This document shows, in pieces, positions 1 to 6,718 of a stretch of DNA of 16,379 bases. The DNA comes from Halobacteriales archaeon QS_9_68_42. GTDB taxonomy: Archaea > Halobacteriota > Halobacteria > Halobacteriales > Haloarculaceae. The position numbers and the translations under genes are program-made. Location: positions 1 through 16,379 of the forward strand of contig PXSE01000001.1 in assembly GCA_003022905.1 (NCBI GenBank), written 5' to 3'. Within the stretch, counting starts at the first letter, position 1, and each line of letters begins with the position of its first letter. The notes beneath the pieces are model-generated. The model was not told the origin of the DNA. It saw only the letters and a program-made list of their open reading frames with translations, and made no database searches.

Positions 1-651
1 CGTCTGTGGGACCTCGTACTGCCATCGGAGTTCGCCGGACGCGTCGTCGATGGCCAGCAGGCCCTCCAACGCCGGCGTCTCCTCCGTTGTACTGGCGGTT
101 GGCGCGAACACCGTGTTCCCGACGACTACCGGGTGGCTGGCCTCGGGATTCTTCCGCCTTGGCCGCCCGTCGGCGGGCCGGTGCCAGCGCTCGTCGCCGT
201 CGAGGGTGTAGCTGTAGATGCCGTCGTAGGCGACCAGATACACTGCCTCGTCCGCCACGACGAGGGAGTCGGGCAGTAGCCATCCGGAGCCAGCCCGGAA
301 GTCGTCCGGTCCCGTGGTGACGGTTACGTCCCGGAGACGGTCGCCGTCGGCGGCATCGAAGACGCGGAACCCGACAATCCCGTCGCCGCCAATGGCGTCG
401 CTGGCCGTGCCGACGTACACCCGGCCGTCGACGACGGTGGGCGCGTGCCGGTTGATACTATTCGGCACCGACGCGGACCAGGCCGTCGTGAGCGACCGGC
501 CCGGCCCGTCGCGGTCGGTTGCGTCGCCCGTGTTCCGTCGGTCGTAGCCCGCTCTGGGCCACTCGCCCGACACCGTCTCGTCGGTACACCCGGCGAGGCC
601 GACGAGGCTCCCCGCGGCGATGCCGCGGAGGATGTCCCGCCTGGAGGGCAT
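1..651 (-). CDS. Tat-exported lipoprotein with PQQ-type beta-propeller (partial, runs off left edge)
   Basis: The frame is open from the ATG at 651 to position 1, giving 217 codons with no stop. The N-terminus has a twin-arginine motif (SRRDIL, residues 3-8), a short hydrophobic stretch and a lipobox LAGC with the lipidated Cys at residue 22. That is the usual signal of haloarchaeal Tat lipoproteins anchored outside the membrane. The mature part starts with a W-P-R-A-G-Y-D-R-R-N-T-G segment and continues with repeated strands such as VVDGRVYVGT and VADEAVYLVAYDG. These are typical of PQQ-like (YVTN/Trp-docking) beta-propeller blades. Propellers of this type often have scaffold or unknown roles, and no enzyme function can be assigned. 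The start is supported by a TATA box (673-678) about 25 nt upstream, which makes a leaderless transcript likely. The C-terminal blades lie outside the window. Confidence 0.85.
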   Translation of the reverse strand, partial: MPSRRDILRGIAAGSLVGLAGCTDETVSGEWPRAGYDRRNTGDATDRDGPGRSLTTAWSASVPNSINRHAPTVVDGRVYVGTASDAIGGDGIVGFRVFDAADGDRLRDVTVTTGPDDFRAGSGWLLPDSLVVADEAVYLVAYDGIYSYTLDGDERWHRPADGRPRRKNPEASHPVVVGNTVFAPTASTTEETPALEGLLAIDDASGELRWQYEVPQT

Positions 652-672
652 GGACACGGCTTCGCGTTTTGG

Positions 673-678
673 TATAAA
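673..678 (-). promoter_or_regulatory. TATA box for the beta-propeller lipoprotein
   Basis: On the minus strand TTTATA lies about 25 nt before the ATG at 651, within AAGGTACTTTATACC. The spacing fits archaeal TATA-to-start distance for a leaderless mRNA. Confidence 0.6.
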
Positions 679-727
679 GTACCTTTCGGGGAGCGTGCAA
701 GAATCCGAGAGCAGGCTCGCGTGCTCG

Positions 728-1596
728 CTACGAGTGGATGCCCAGTGCCTCGATCTGCTCCTGGTAGCGGTTGCGGATCGTCACTTCGGTTACCTGGGCG
801 ACGTCGGCGACCTCCCGCTGGGTTTTCTTTTCGTTGCACAGAAGCGAGGCGGCGTAGATGGCGGCGGCGGCGTAGCCGGTCGGGGACTTGCCCGACAGCA
901 TCCCCTTCTCGGCGGTCACCTCGATTATCTCATTGGCCTTGGTCTGGACCTCCTCGGTGAGTTCCAGTTCCGAGCAGAAGCGAGGAACGTATTTCTTCGG
1001 GTCGACCGGTTCCATCTCGAGGCCGAGTTCCTGGGAGATGTAGCGGTACGTGCGGCCGATCTCCTTGCGTTCGACGCGGGAGAACTCGCTGATCTCCTCC
1101 AGCGAGCGGGGGATGCCCTCCTGTCGGCAGGCCGCATAGAGAGCGGCGGTGGCGACGCCCTCGATGGAGCGGCCGCGGATGAGGTCGTCGTCCAGCGCCC
1201 GCCGGTAGATGACCGAGGCGACCTCCCGGACGGACCGGGGGACGCCGAGGGCGGACGCCATCCGGTCGATTTCCGAGAGTGCGAACTGGAGGTTCCGCTC
1301 GCCGGCGTCCTTGGTGCGGATGCGCTCTTGCCACTTCCGGAGGCGGTGCATCTGGGAGCGTTTCTCCGAGGAGATCGACCGACCGTAGGCGTCCTTGTCC
1401 TTCCAGTCGATCTGGGTCGTCAGCCCCTTGTCGTGCATCGTCTGGGTCGTCGGCGCTCCCACCCGGGATTTGGACTGGCGCCGTTCTTGACGATGTCAGT
1501 CGAGGAACACTCCGGACAGGCCGTCTGCTCGCCCTGTTCGGCGTCTTCCTCCTCGTCCTCTCGCTCGCGTTCCCGTTGGCGGGTGGGCCGTGTCAT
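728..1596 (-). pseudogene. tfb: Transcription initiation factor IIB (TFB) with out-of-frame deletion in the zinc ribbon
   Basis: TFB bridges TBP and RNA polymerase at archaeal promoters. The N-terminal frame starts at the ATG at 1596 (MTRPTRQRERERED...) and reads the first zinc-ribbon pair, CPEC, then SSTDIVKN. From there it runs into a wrong frame. The correct frame for the rest of the protein resumes near 1489 ([20 protein letters not shown]...) and continues through both cyclin-like repeats to the stop at 728. Those repeats contain [17 protein letters not shown], a first-repeat [17 protein letters not shown] and a second-repeat [19 protein letters not shown]. Missing are the second Cys pair and the B-finger region between ribbon and core, roughly 40 codons in normal TFBs (family knowledge). 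The deletion length must be 1 modulo 3. A core-only product could start at GTG 1462 or ATG 1438. Haloarchaea carry several TFB paralogues, so loss of one is tolerable. Assembly error is an alternative explanation. Confidence 0.85.
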
Positions 1597-1625
1597 CGCA
1601 TTTTTATGCTCTGTCGAGCGTATCA

Positions 1626-1631
1626 CTTAAA
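1626..1631 (-). promoter_or_regulatory. TATA box for the TFB gene
   Basis: Minus-strand TTTAAG (within GGGTTTAAGTGATA) is centred about 32 nt before the ATG at 1596. This is consistent with a leaderless or few-nucleotide leader transcript. The promoter still looks intact although the gene is broken. Confidence 0.5.
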
Positions 1632-1755
1632 CCCTAGCTGACGAGTTGGGAAATCTGACACGAATTGCCAGACTGCGACACTCCGTATTTGCGCGCTCGA
1701 ACAGAACTGCCGAACACCGGAAGCGATAACAACGGGAAGCCGACACCGCAACACG

Positions 1756-2346
1756 ATGCCAGTCGTCGAGTGTGATCCGGAGCGTGCCCGCGAGCGGTTG
1801 GAGTCGGCCGGCGTCGACGTCCGGCCCGGCAACACCGACCACGAACTGTGGCGGGCGAGCAACGCCGGCGCCACCGCGGTCGCCTACGAGAACAAGGTGG
1901 TCGTCCAGGGAGACCGGCCGGCCCAGCTTGCGGGGTTGCTTGAGGACGGCGGCGGTCGGGCGCACCTGTACTTCGACGGCGGCTCCCGCGGCAACCCCGG
2001 TCCGGCGGCCGTCGGCTGGGTGCTGGTCACGAGCGACGGCGTGGTCGCCGAAGGCTCGGACCGCATCGGCCGGGCGACGAACAACCAGGCCGAGTACGAG
2101 GCGCTGATTCGCGGGCTGGAAGCCACCGCCGACTACGGCTTCTCGGAACTCGAGGTGCGGGGCGATTCGCAACTCGTCGTCAGGCAGGTCCGCGGCGCGT
2201 GGGACACGAACGACCCCGACCTCCGGGAGAAGCGCCTCCGGGCGCGGGAACTGCTCGCCGAGTTCGGGGAGTGGTCCATCGACCACGTACCGCGGGAGAT
2301 AAACAGCCGCGCCGACGAACTCGTAAATGAAGCACTCGATGGCTGA
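1756..2346 (+). CDS. rnhA: Ribonuclease HI, haloarchaeal type with N-terminal extension
   Basis: The enzyme hydrolyses the RNA strand of RNA/DNA hybrids in replication and repair, for example at primers and R-loops. The protein is 196 residues. The RNase H fold occupies about residues 70-195, with YFDGGSRGNPGP (catalytic D74), NNQAEYEAL (E113), RGDSQLVV (D137) and SRADELVNEALD (D187). These four acidic residues make up the two-metal site. Before it is an extension of about 68 residues, present in characterised Halobacterium-type RNase HI; that comparison is from family knowledge. The ATG at 1756 opens the frame and a run of ordinary haloarchaeal codons follows at once. The stop overlaps the start of the next gene by 8 nt, so the two are probably co-transcribed and translationally coupled. 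Confidence 0.95.
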   Translation: MPVVECDPERARERLESAGVDVRPGNTDHELWRASNAGATAVAYENKVVVQGDRPAQLAGLLEDGGGRAHLYFDGGSRGNPGPAAVGWVLVTSDGVVAEGSDRIGRATNNQAEYEALIRGLEATADYGFSELEVRGDSQLVVRQVRGAWDTNDPDLREKRLRARELLAEFGEWSIDHVPREINSRADELVNEALDG

Positions 2347-2884
2347 GGAGACCCTTCCCGACGACGTGGCAGCGCGCGCACGGACGCTCACCCGCCGGAT
2401 GCGGGCGGCCCTCGACGACGACGAGCGGGCGGCCTACCGCGGGGAGCGGGACGGCCTGCTCGCGGAGCACGGCTACGTTCCCCGGGTCCGGGAGGACGAC
2501 ACCGGCGAGACGCTCGTGTTGTACCCCGAGGAGTGGGTCGCCGAGGGCGTCGTCCGGGTCGACCGCATCGAGGACACCGACCGCGCCGTCGAGCGGTCGC
2601 TGTCCGGGGTCGGTAGCGACGACTGGGAGACGGTCGAGGAACACAACCGGGCCGTCGCGGAGCGGGTCCAATCGGAGCACGGCGAGGTCCACGGCGCCAA
2701 TGCCCACGCCTTCGCCGACTTCATGAGCAACCACTACGCCAAGCGGGTCGAGGCGGCGACGTCCGACGAGCGCGAGGAGTTCCGCGAGGAGTACCTTCCC
2801 CGGAACGCCTGGCCGACCGAGGCCCAACGCGAGGCTGTCGAGCGGTCGCTGCGTCTCGTCGAGAAGGTTACGGGTTCGGACTGA
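2339..2884 (+). CDS. Conserved haloarchaeal rnhA-operon protein (DUF7108-like)
   Basis: This is a 181-residue, strongly acidic, soluble protein with no signal peptide or membrane segment. I recognise it as the protein that usually sits directly behind rnhA in haloarchaea, called rnhA operon protein or DUF7108; its function is unknown. Sequence marks are a basic helical start (RTLTRRMRAALDDDERAAY), a central LVLYPEEWV segment, and a mostly helical C-terminal half with NAHAFADFMSNHYAKRVE and a C-terminal EAQREAVERSLRLV helix. An upstream ATG at 2327 is possible. I chose 2339 (MAEETL) because it fits the acidic start and overlaps the rnhA stop by only 8 nt. The fixed neighbourhood suggests a role in the same RNA/DNA-hybrid or replication pathway; that is inference. 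Confidence 0.85.
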   Translation: MAEETLPDDVAARARTLTRRMRAALDDDERAAYRGERDGLLAEHGYVPRVREDDTGETLVLYPEEWVAEGVVRVDRIEDTDRAVERSLSGVGSDDWETVEEHNRAVAERVQSEHGEVHGANAHAFADFMSNHYAKRVEAATSDEREEFREEYLPRNAWPTEAQREAVERSLRLVEKVTGSD

Positions 2885-2941
2885 GCCCCACGATAGACGG
2901 GAGTTCGTCCGCGCCGCTGTTATCGTACCTGGGCCTTCGGC

Positions 2942-3463
2942 TCACTGCCCGGCGGGCGTCCGTACGGGAAATTCGGCGTCGCCACGACGCTGGCGCTGCA
3001 CCGAACGGGCTACGACGAACACTCCGATAACTGTAAAGAAGTCGCGGACGACGGGACCGAACACTTCGAACCATATCTGCAGGATTCCGGGGTCGGAGGC
3101 GAAGGCATCGGACGTCAGCAGGAATATGAGTTGGTGGGGAGCGCCGCCGACGTACTGTCCGAGGAGGCTCCCGGTGAGAACCCCACTGAAAAGCAAGAGC
3201 AGGAACGTCCCGGTCATCGGCTGGTCGGGCCCGAGCGCACTCACCGTGTAGAAGGCAACGAAGAGGAGACCTGGGAGAACGACGTAGGTTCCAGCGATGA
3301 TGACAACCCACTCGACTGTCGTGAGGCTGGAGACAAACGAGTTGCGCAGCGAGTGCTGGTACGATCTGGTGAGCTTCTGGACGAATATCGCTACTGCTGT
3401 CAGGACGACGAGCGCGTACGAACTCCCTCGCAGGTGGGTCCCAGAAACGTTCTCCGCGGACAT
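2942..3463 (-). CDS. Hypothetical four-helix membrane protein
   Basis: I do not recognise the family. The protein is 173 residues with about four hydrophobic segments: residues 15-30, 48-72 (VEWVVIIAGTYVVLPGLLFVAFY), 86-106 and 139-153. A basic tail (ARSVQRQRRG) follows, which by the positive-inside rule would be cytoplasmic. No catalytic motif is visible. The ATG at 3463 is preceded by a clear TATA element about 29 nt upstream, so the start is well supported. The gene converges with the rnhA operon and lies downstream of, and codirectional with, the PadR regulator. The spacer between them holds phased palindromes, so it is a reasonable candidate target of that regulator, although nothing here proves it. 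A small transporter-like or stress-related membrane protein is possible. Confidence 0.75.
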   Translation of the reverse strand: MSAENVSGTHLRGSSYALVVLTAVAIFVQKLTRSYQHSLRNSFVSSLTTVEWVVIIAGTYVVLPGLLFVAFYTVSALGPDQPMTGTFLLLLFSGVLTGSLLGQYVGGAPHQLIFLLTSDAFASDPGILQIWFEVFGPVVRDFFTVIGVFVVARSVQRQRRGDAEFPVRTPAGQ

Positions 3464-3488
3464 AGTTTATATCATTCACAAGAAGGCG

Positions 3489-3496
3489 TATTTAAT
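3489..3496 (-). promoter_or_regulatory. TATA box for the four-helix membrane protein
   Basis: Minus-strand TTAAATAC, preceded by an A-rich run (CAAAAAAAT), is centred about 29 nt before the ATG at 3463. It is one of the clearest archaeal promoter signals in the window and implies a leaderless transcript. Confidence 0.65.
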
Positions 3497-3558
3497 TTTT
3501 TTGACTAGATGTAGGTGGTCGGACGAGTTCCGAGAGAATAACGGGCACGGCGGTGTTC

Positions 3559-3602
3559 CGGAGTATACTCCGTCGGCACTCGGGAACGCGCGGTGTACAC
3601 CG
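3559..3602. promoter_or_regulatory. Pair of perfect palindromes, candidate operator
   Basis: CGGAGTATACTCCG (3559-3572) is a perfect 14-bp palindrome and CGGTGTACACCG (3591-3602) a perfect 12-bp one. Both have the form CGGnGTAYAC. Their centres are 31 bp apart, close to three helical turns, and a GTGTAC half-site follows at 3614-3619 with its GTAC centre another 21 bp on. They lie between padR and the membrane gene, about 70-110 bp upstream of the membrane gene's TATA box. A dimeric regulator binding one DNA face is the natural reading, but this is inferred from sequence only. Confidence 0.45.
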
Positions 3603-3641
3603 TTGGAATCCGAGTGTACGTCGCTCCCGTTCGGCTACACC

Positions 3642-3655
3642 GTGACGGCAGTCAC
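3642..3655. other. Small inverted repeat at the padR stop codon
   Basis: GTGAC-GGCA-GTCAC forms a 5-bp stem with a 4-nt loop that contains the padR stop codon. It could help end the transcript or be chance; no T-tract follows on the minus strand. Confidence 0.2.
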
Positions 3656-4011
3656 TCGAACTGTTCGACCAGCTCGTGGAGCCGGTTGGTCCGTTCTTCA
3701 TCGGTGGCTATCCTCGAGAACGTCCACTCGAGCTGGTCGAGCACCGCCCCAAGCCCCTCGTCGGTGAGCGTGTACTCGTTGGTCCGCTTGTCGAGTTCGC
3801 TTTTCTCGACGAGCCCCATCTCGACGAGGTCGTCGAGGTTGGGGTAGAGCCGGCCGTGGTTCACCTCACCGTCGTAGTAGCTCTCGAGTTCGCGCTTGAT
3901 GGCGAGCCCGTATCTCGCGTCCTCCGCGAGGATGGTGAGGATGTTCTGCTGGAACGCGGTGAGCTCCCGCGCGATGCCCGGCTCAGGAGCGGCTGTTTGT
4001 GCCTCTGACAT
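3652..4011 (-). CDS. PadR-family winged-helix transcriptional regulator
   Basis: This 119-residue protein is a single-domain DNA-binding regulator. Residues 17-90 form the PadR winged helix. LTAFQQNILTILAEDARYGLAIKRELESYY is the start of the HTH, NHGRLYPNLDDLVEMGLVEKSELDKRTNEY carries the recognition helix and wing, and TLTDEGLGAVLDQLEWTFSRI begins the dimerisation helix. Haloarchaeal members of this group include RosR and phage phiH1-repressor-like proteins; I cannot tell which, if either, is the orthologue. I chose ATG 4011 (MSEAQT) rather than the far upstream in-frame ATG because the TATA box at 4036-4047 lies about 30 nt before it. A perfect palindrome upstream of that TATA box and two palindromes downstream of the gene suggest autoregulation and control of the next gene (inference). 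Confidence 0.88.
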   Translation of the reverse strand: MSEAQTAAPEPGIARELTAFQQNILTILAEDARYGLAIKRELESYYDGEVNHGRLYPNLDDLVEMGLVEKSELDKRTNEYTLTDEGLGAVLDQLEWTFSRIATDEERTNRLHELVEQFE

Positions 4012-4035
4012 GCAAATTAACACGTTCGCAACATA

Positions 4036-4064
4036 CTTAATATTTATCAAACATCTACATGTAG
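4036..4064 (-). promoter_or_regulatory. padR promoter with upstream palindrome
   Basis: Minus-strand ATAAATATTAAG (4036-4047) is a strong TATA element about 30 nt before the padR start. Just upstream of it lies the perfect 10-bp palindrome CTACATGTAG (4055-4064). The placement, directly before the BRE/TATA, suits a regulatory site, possibly for PadR itself. Confidence 0.5.
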
Positions 4065-4156
4065 CTGGTTATTGGCGGGCCGGTCGGTCCGGGCACCGGT
4101 GGCCGGCCCCATCGCGTGTCGAAAGCTCTTTGCGGCCGTCAGGCGCAGGCCGACAC

Positions 4157-4696
4157 ATGGCCGGAGCGAACCTGTGGGAGGACCTCGAGACCGGACCGAA
4201 CGCCCCCGAGGAGATCTACGCGGTCGTCGAGTGTCTGAAGGGCGAGCGCAACAAGTACGAATACGACAAGGACATCCCCGGCGTCGTGCTGGACCGGGTG
4301 CTGCACTCGAACGTTCACTACCCGTCGGACTACGGGTTCATCCCGCGGTCGTACTACGACGACGAGGACCCCTTCGACGTGCTCGTACTGGTCGAGGACC
4401 GGACGTTCCCCGGCTGTGTCGTCGAGGCCCGCCCCGTCGCGCTCATGAAGATGGACGACGACGGCGAGCAGGACGACAAGATCATCGCGGTGCCGACCGA
4501 GGACCCCCGCTTCGACCACATCCAGGACATCGACGACATCCCCCGGCAGACGCTCGACGAGATAGACGAGTTCTTCGAGACCTACAAGAACCTCGAGGAA
4601 GGCAAGGAGGTCGAGACGCTGGGCTGGGAGGACAAGCAGGCCGCGATGGACGCCATCGAGCACGCACAGGACCTCTACGAGGAACATTTCGACTGA
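4157..4696 (+). CDS. ppa: Inorganic pyrophosphatase (class A, soluble)
   Basis: The enzyme hydrolyses pyrophosphate to two phosphates in the cytoplasm, pulling nucleotide polymerisation and aminoacylation forward. The protein is 179 residues, normal for family I archaeal/bacterial PPases, which act as hexamers. Visible family elements are ERNKYEYDKD (residues 30-39, phosphate contacts), HYPSDYGFIP (54-63), and the metal-binding signature DEDPFDV (69-75), with Asp 69, 71 and 74. These are followed by DDKIIAVP (106-113) and FFETYKNLE (139-147, with the conserved Tyr and Lys). The second signature position is Glu instead of the commoner Gly/Ser/Asn/Asp. The ATG at 4157 fits the family N-terminus; longer in-frame starts read non-coding spacer. 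It is divergent from padR and appears monocistronic. Confidence 0.96.
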   Translation: MAGANLWEDLETGPNAPEEIYAVVECLKGERNKYEYDKDIPGVVLDRVLHSNVHYPSDYGFIPRSYYDDEDPFDVLVLVEDRTFPGCVVEARPVALMKMDDDGEQDDKIIAVPTEDPRFDHIQDIDDIPRQTLDEIDEFFETYKNLEEGKEVETLGWEDKQAAMDAIEHAQDLYEEHFD

Positions 4697-4930
4697 CGCC
4701 ACGCTCTTCTCGTCGCCCTTTCCCGGCGAGCGCCGCGGCCCGTCGTCGCCCGCGGCCGCCGCTCCGCCGGCGAAGCCTCGGATGCCTCCGAGACATACGG
4801 TTCATCGGGCGATTCCCACCGGTTATCAGCTTGCAGTCGGCCATATTCCTTCGTTTTCCGTCCGTTTAATATCCCGCGGTAATACCACCGATTATCGAGA
4901 TACATTATATTTATGGATTGATATATGTAC
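4697..4930. other. Intergenic region before the small ORF
   Basis: There is no gene I can support here. It is GC-rich at first, with a CTCGG/CCGAG hairpin (4777-4792, loop ATGCCT) that could lie in the ppa transcript end. It then turns AT-rich from about 4850, with TTTAATATCC (4865-4874) and TTATATTTAT (4905-4914), both TATA-like on the plus strand. Confidence 0.5.
4905..4914 (+). promoter_or_regulatory. TATA-like element upstream of the small ORF
   Basis: TTATATTTAT is centred about 22 nt before ATG 4931 in an otherwise GC-rich chromosome. The spacing is slightly short for a leaderless start at 4931. The TTTAATAT at 4865 would instead give a leader of about 36 nt. Confidence 0.4.
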
Positions 4931-5062
4931 ATGGAGGCCGTTCTTCCGCACGTGAGCGCCGAACAACAGTACCCGATGGGGATGCACCACATGACCGTCG
5001 TGCCGGAGAACTTCGACCCGTTCGACGAACCGCAGGCGAACGACGACGGCGACGACGCCTGA
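4931..5062 (+). CDS. Small acidic protein, 43 residues, unknown function
   Basis: The frame begins MEAVLPHVSAEQQYPMGMHH, continues MTVVPENFDPFDEPQAN and ends in an acidic DDGDDA tail before TGA at 5060-5062. The evidence for coding is compositional. Nearly every codon ends in G or C, as in neighbouring genes, the C-terminus is typically halophilic, and TATA-like sequence lies just upstream. An N-terminal Met/His cluster (MGMHHM) is notable and could bind metal or be chance. Internal starts at GTG 4952 or ATG 4976 are possible. I know no family for it. It stands alone on the plus strand between ppa and the phosphodiesterase gene, followed by a hairpin with a T-run at 5185-5206. Confidence 0.5.
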   Translation: MEAVLPHVSAEQQYPMGMHHMTVVPENFDPFDEPQANDDGDDA

Positions 5063-5184
5063 GCGGCGCCAGTCGCCCGGCCGAATCGGCCGGTGAGCAT
5101 CGTGTTCCGGTAGTATCTATCTCTCCATGAGCAGACGGCGTCGTGGCCGCGGACGGGCCGCCGCAGAAGGAAAAAGCATGTCCC

Positions 5185-5206
5185 GTCCGAAACGGACCGG
5201 ATTTTT
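5185..5206 (+). terminator. Possible terminator: short hairpin plus T-run
   Basis: GTCCG-AAA-CGGAC is followed within four bases by ATTTTT. It lies 120 nt after the small ORF. Archaeal termination depends mainly on T-runs, so the T5 is the more relevant part. Confidence 0.3.
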
Positions 5207-5281
5207 GCCGCTATCCCGGAGTTCCACCGCCGCGGAGCGGAGAAACGAAAGTTCTTGTAGGCGCCTGCCCCACTCGCCGGT

Positions 5282-6625
5282 ATGGGCCTGTTCGACCGGC
5301 TCCGCGGCGGCGACGGACCGCGGGTCGCCTTCTTCGGTATCGACGGCGTACCGTACAGCCTCGTCCGTGACAACCCGGACACCTTCGGGAACCTCAACGC
5401 CATCGCCGACGAGGGATCGGGCGGCGCCATCGACTCCATCGTTCCGCCCGAATCCAGCGCCTGCTGGCCCGCCCTGACGACGGGCGTCAACCCCGGCGAG
5501 ACCGGCGTCTACGGCTTCCAGGACCGCGAAGTGGGCAGCTACGACACCTACGTCCCGATGGGCCGGGACGTCCGGGCGAAACGGCTGTGGTCACGGGTCA
5601 CCGACGCCGGCCGCGAGGCCACCGTCATGAACGTGCCCGTGACGTTCCCGCCGGGCCGCGACGTCCAGCGGATGGTCGGCGGCTTCCTCTCGCCCGGCGT
5701 CGACAAGGCCGCCTACCCCGACGACCTCCGGGAGACCTTGGAGAACCTCGAATACAGGATCGATGTCGACGCTAAACTCGGCCACGACGAGGACAAGGCG
5801 GCGTTCATCGAGGACGCCCACGAGACGCTCGAGGCCCGCTTCGAGGCGTTCAAACACTACGTCCAAAAGGACGACTGGGACCTCTTCTTCGGCGTCTTCA
5901 TGACCACCGACCGGGTCAACCACTTCCTGTTCAAACACTACGCCCAAGACGGCGAGTACAAAGACGAGTTCCTCGAGTTCTACGCGAAGGTCGACGAGTA
6001 CCTCGGGCGGTTGCGCGACATGCTCGACGACGAGACGGCGATGGTCGTCGCCTCTGACCACGGCTTCACAACGCTGGACCACGAGGTCAAGTGCAACGTC
6101 TGGCTCCAGCAGAACGGCTGGCTCTCCTACGAGGACGACGACCACGAGAGCCTCGAGGACATCAGCGACGACACCCGCGCGTACTCGCTCATCCCCGGCC
6201 GGTTCTACCTCAACCTCGAGGGCCGCGAACCGCGCGGTAGCGTTCCCCGAGAGGAGTACGAGTCGGTCCGAGACGAACTCAAGGCCGAACTCGAGGCGCT
6301 CGAGGGCCCCGACGGCCGGAAGGTGGCCGACCGCGTCGTCACCAAGGAGGAGGCCTTCCGGGGCGACCACGACGACATCGCGGCGGACCTCATTGTCATC
6401 CCTAACCACGGCTTCGACCTGAAGTCCGGATTCAAAGGCGGCGACGAGGTGTTCGACACCGGCCCCCGCAACGGGATGCACAGCTTCGACAACGCCTGCC
6501 TGTTCGTCGACGACGACAGCGCCCGCATCGCCGACGCCGACCTCTACGACATCGCGCCGACAATGCTGGACCTGCTCGACCTGGAGGTCGACCGCGGCGA
6601 GTTCGACGGCACAAGCCTCGTGTAG
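5282..6625 (+). CDS. Alkaline-phosphatase-superfamily phosphodiesterase/nucleotide pyrophosphatase
   Basis: This 447-residue protein is of the type I phosphodiesterase/nucleotide pyrophosphatase group, two-metal enzymes that cleave phosphoester or pyrophosphate bonds. Metal and nucleophile positions are recognisable: GIDGVP (D21), PPESSACWPALTTG (nucleophile Ser 58 or 59, in the place of the family Thr/Ser), MTTDRVNHF (D210, H214), VVASDHGF (D259, H260) and GMHSFDN (H400). The C-terminal YDIAPTMLDLL is the usual end of the fold. There is no signal peptide or membrane helix, so it is probably cytoplasmic. The substrate cannot be read from the sequence; relatives act on nucleotide sugars, phosphonates or lipid-linked groups. 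The ATG at 5282 fits the common MGLFDRL start. It seems to be a single gene, with a GC-rich hairpin right after the stop. Confidence 0.88.
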   Translation: MGLFDRLRGGDGPRVAFFGIDGVPYSLVRDNPDTFGNLNAIADEGSGGAIDSIVPPESSACWPALTTGVNPGETGVYGFQDREVGSYDTYVPMGRDVRAKRLWSRVTDAGREATVMNVPVTFPPGRDVQRMVGGFLSPGVDKAAYPDDLRETLENLEYRIDVDAKLGHDEDKAAFIEDAHETLEARFEAFKHYVQKDDWDLFFGVFMTTDRVNHFLFKHYAQDGEYKDEFLEFYAKVDEYLGRLRDMLDDETAMVVASDHGFTTLDHEVKCNVWLQQNGWLSYEDDDHESLEDISDDTRAYSLIPGRFYLNLEGREPRGSVPREEYESVRDELKAELEALEGPDGRKVADRVVTKEEAFRGDHDDIAADLIVIPNHGFDLKSGFKGGDEVFDTGPRNGMHSFDNACLFVDDDSARIADADLYDIAPTMLDLLDLEVDRGEFDGTSLV

Positions 6626-6627
6626 CG

Positions 6628-6644
6628 ACCCGCACCTCGCGGGT
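6628..6644 (+). terminator. GC hairpin directly after the phosphodiesterase stop
   Basis: ACCCGC-ACCTC-GCGGGT forms a 6-bp stem and 5-nt loop starting 3 nt after the stop codon. There is no T-run, so true termination is uncertain. Confidence 0.25.
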
Positions 6645-6688
6645 GGGCCCCGCCCGAGCGGCACCGCACTGTTGTCCGCTCTCGTGTC

Positions 6689-6696
6689 GTATTTAC
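6689..6696 (+). promoter_or_regulatory. TATA box for the CPBP protease gene
   Basis: GTATTTAC is centred about 27 nt before ATG 6719, in an otherwise GC-rich spacer. It is consistent with a leaderless transcript. Confidence 0.5.
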
Positions 6697-6718
6697 GCGC
6701 CTGTCCCCAACGTCGCCC

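Noticed and set aside
620..1630. A 336-codon plus-strand frame opposite TFB
   Set aside because: It is the antisense shadow of the TFB core, whose protein motifs are unmistakable on the minus strand.
3131..3508. A plus-strand 125-codon frame with EKQEQERPGH-like acidic/basic sequence
   Set aside because: It is antisense to the four-helix membrane protein, which has hydrophobic segments and its own promoter.
4077..4109. GGGCCGG...CCGGCCC inverted repeat upstream of ppa
   Set aside because: Seven-base GC-rich inverted repeats are expected often by chance at this base composition, and the position suggests no role.
3896..4156. An 87-residue N-terminal extension of pyrophosphatase
   Set aside because: It would overlap padR and its promoter, and family members begin near ATG 4157.
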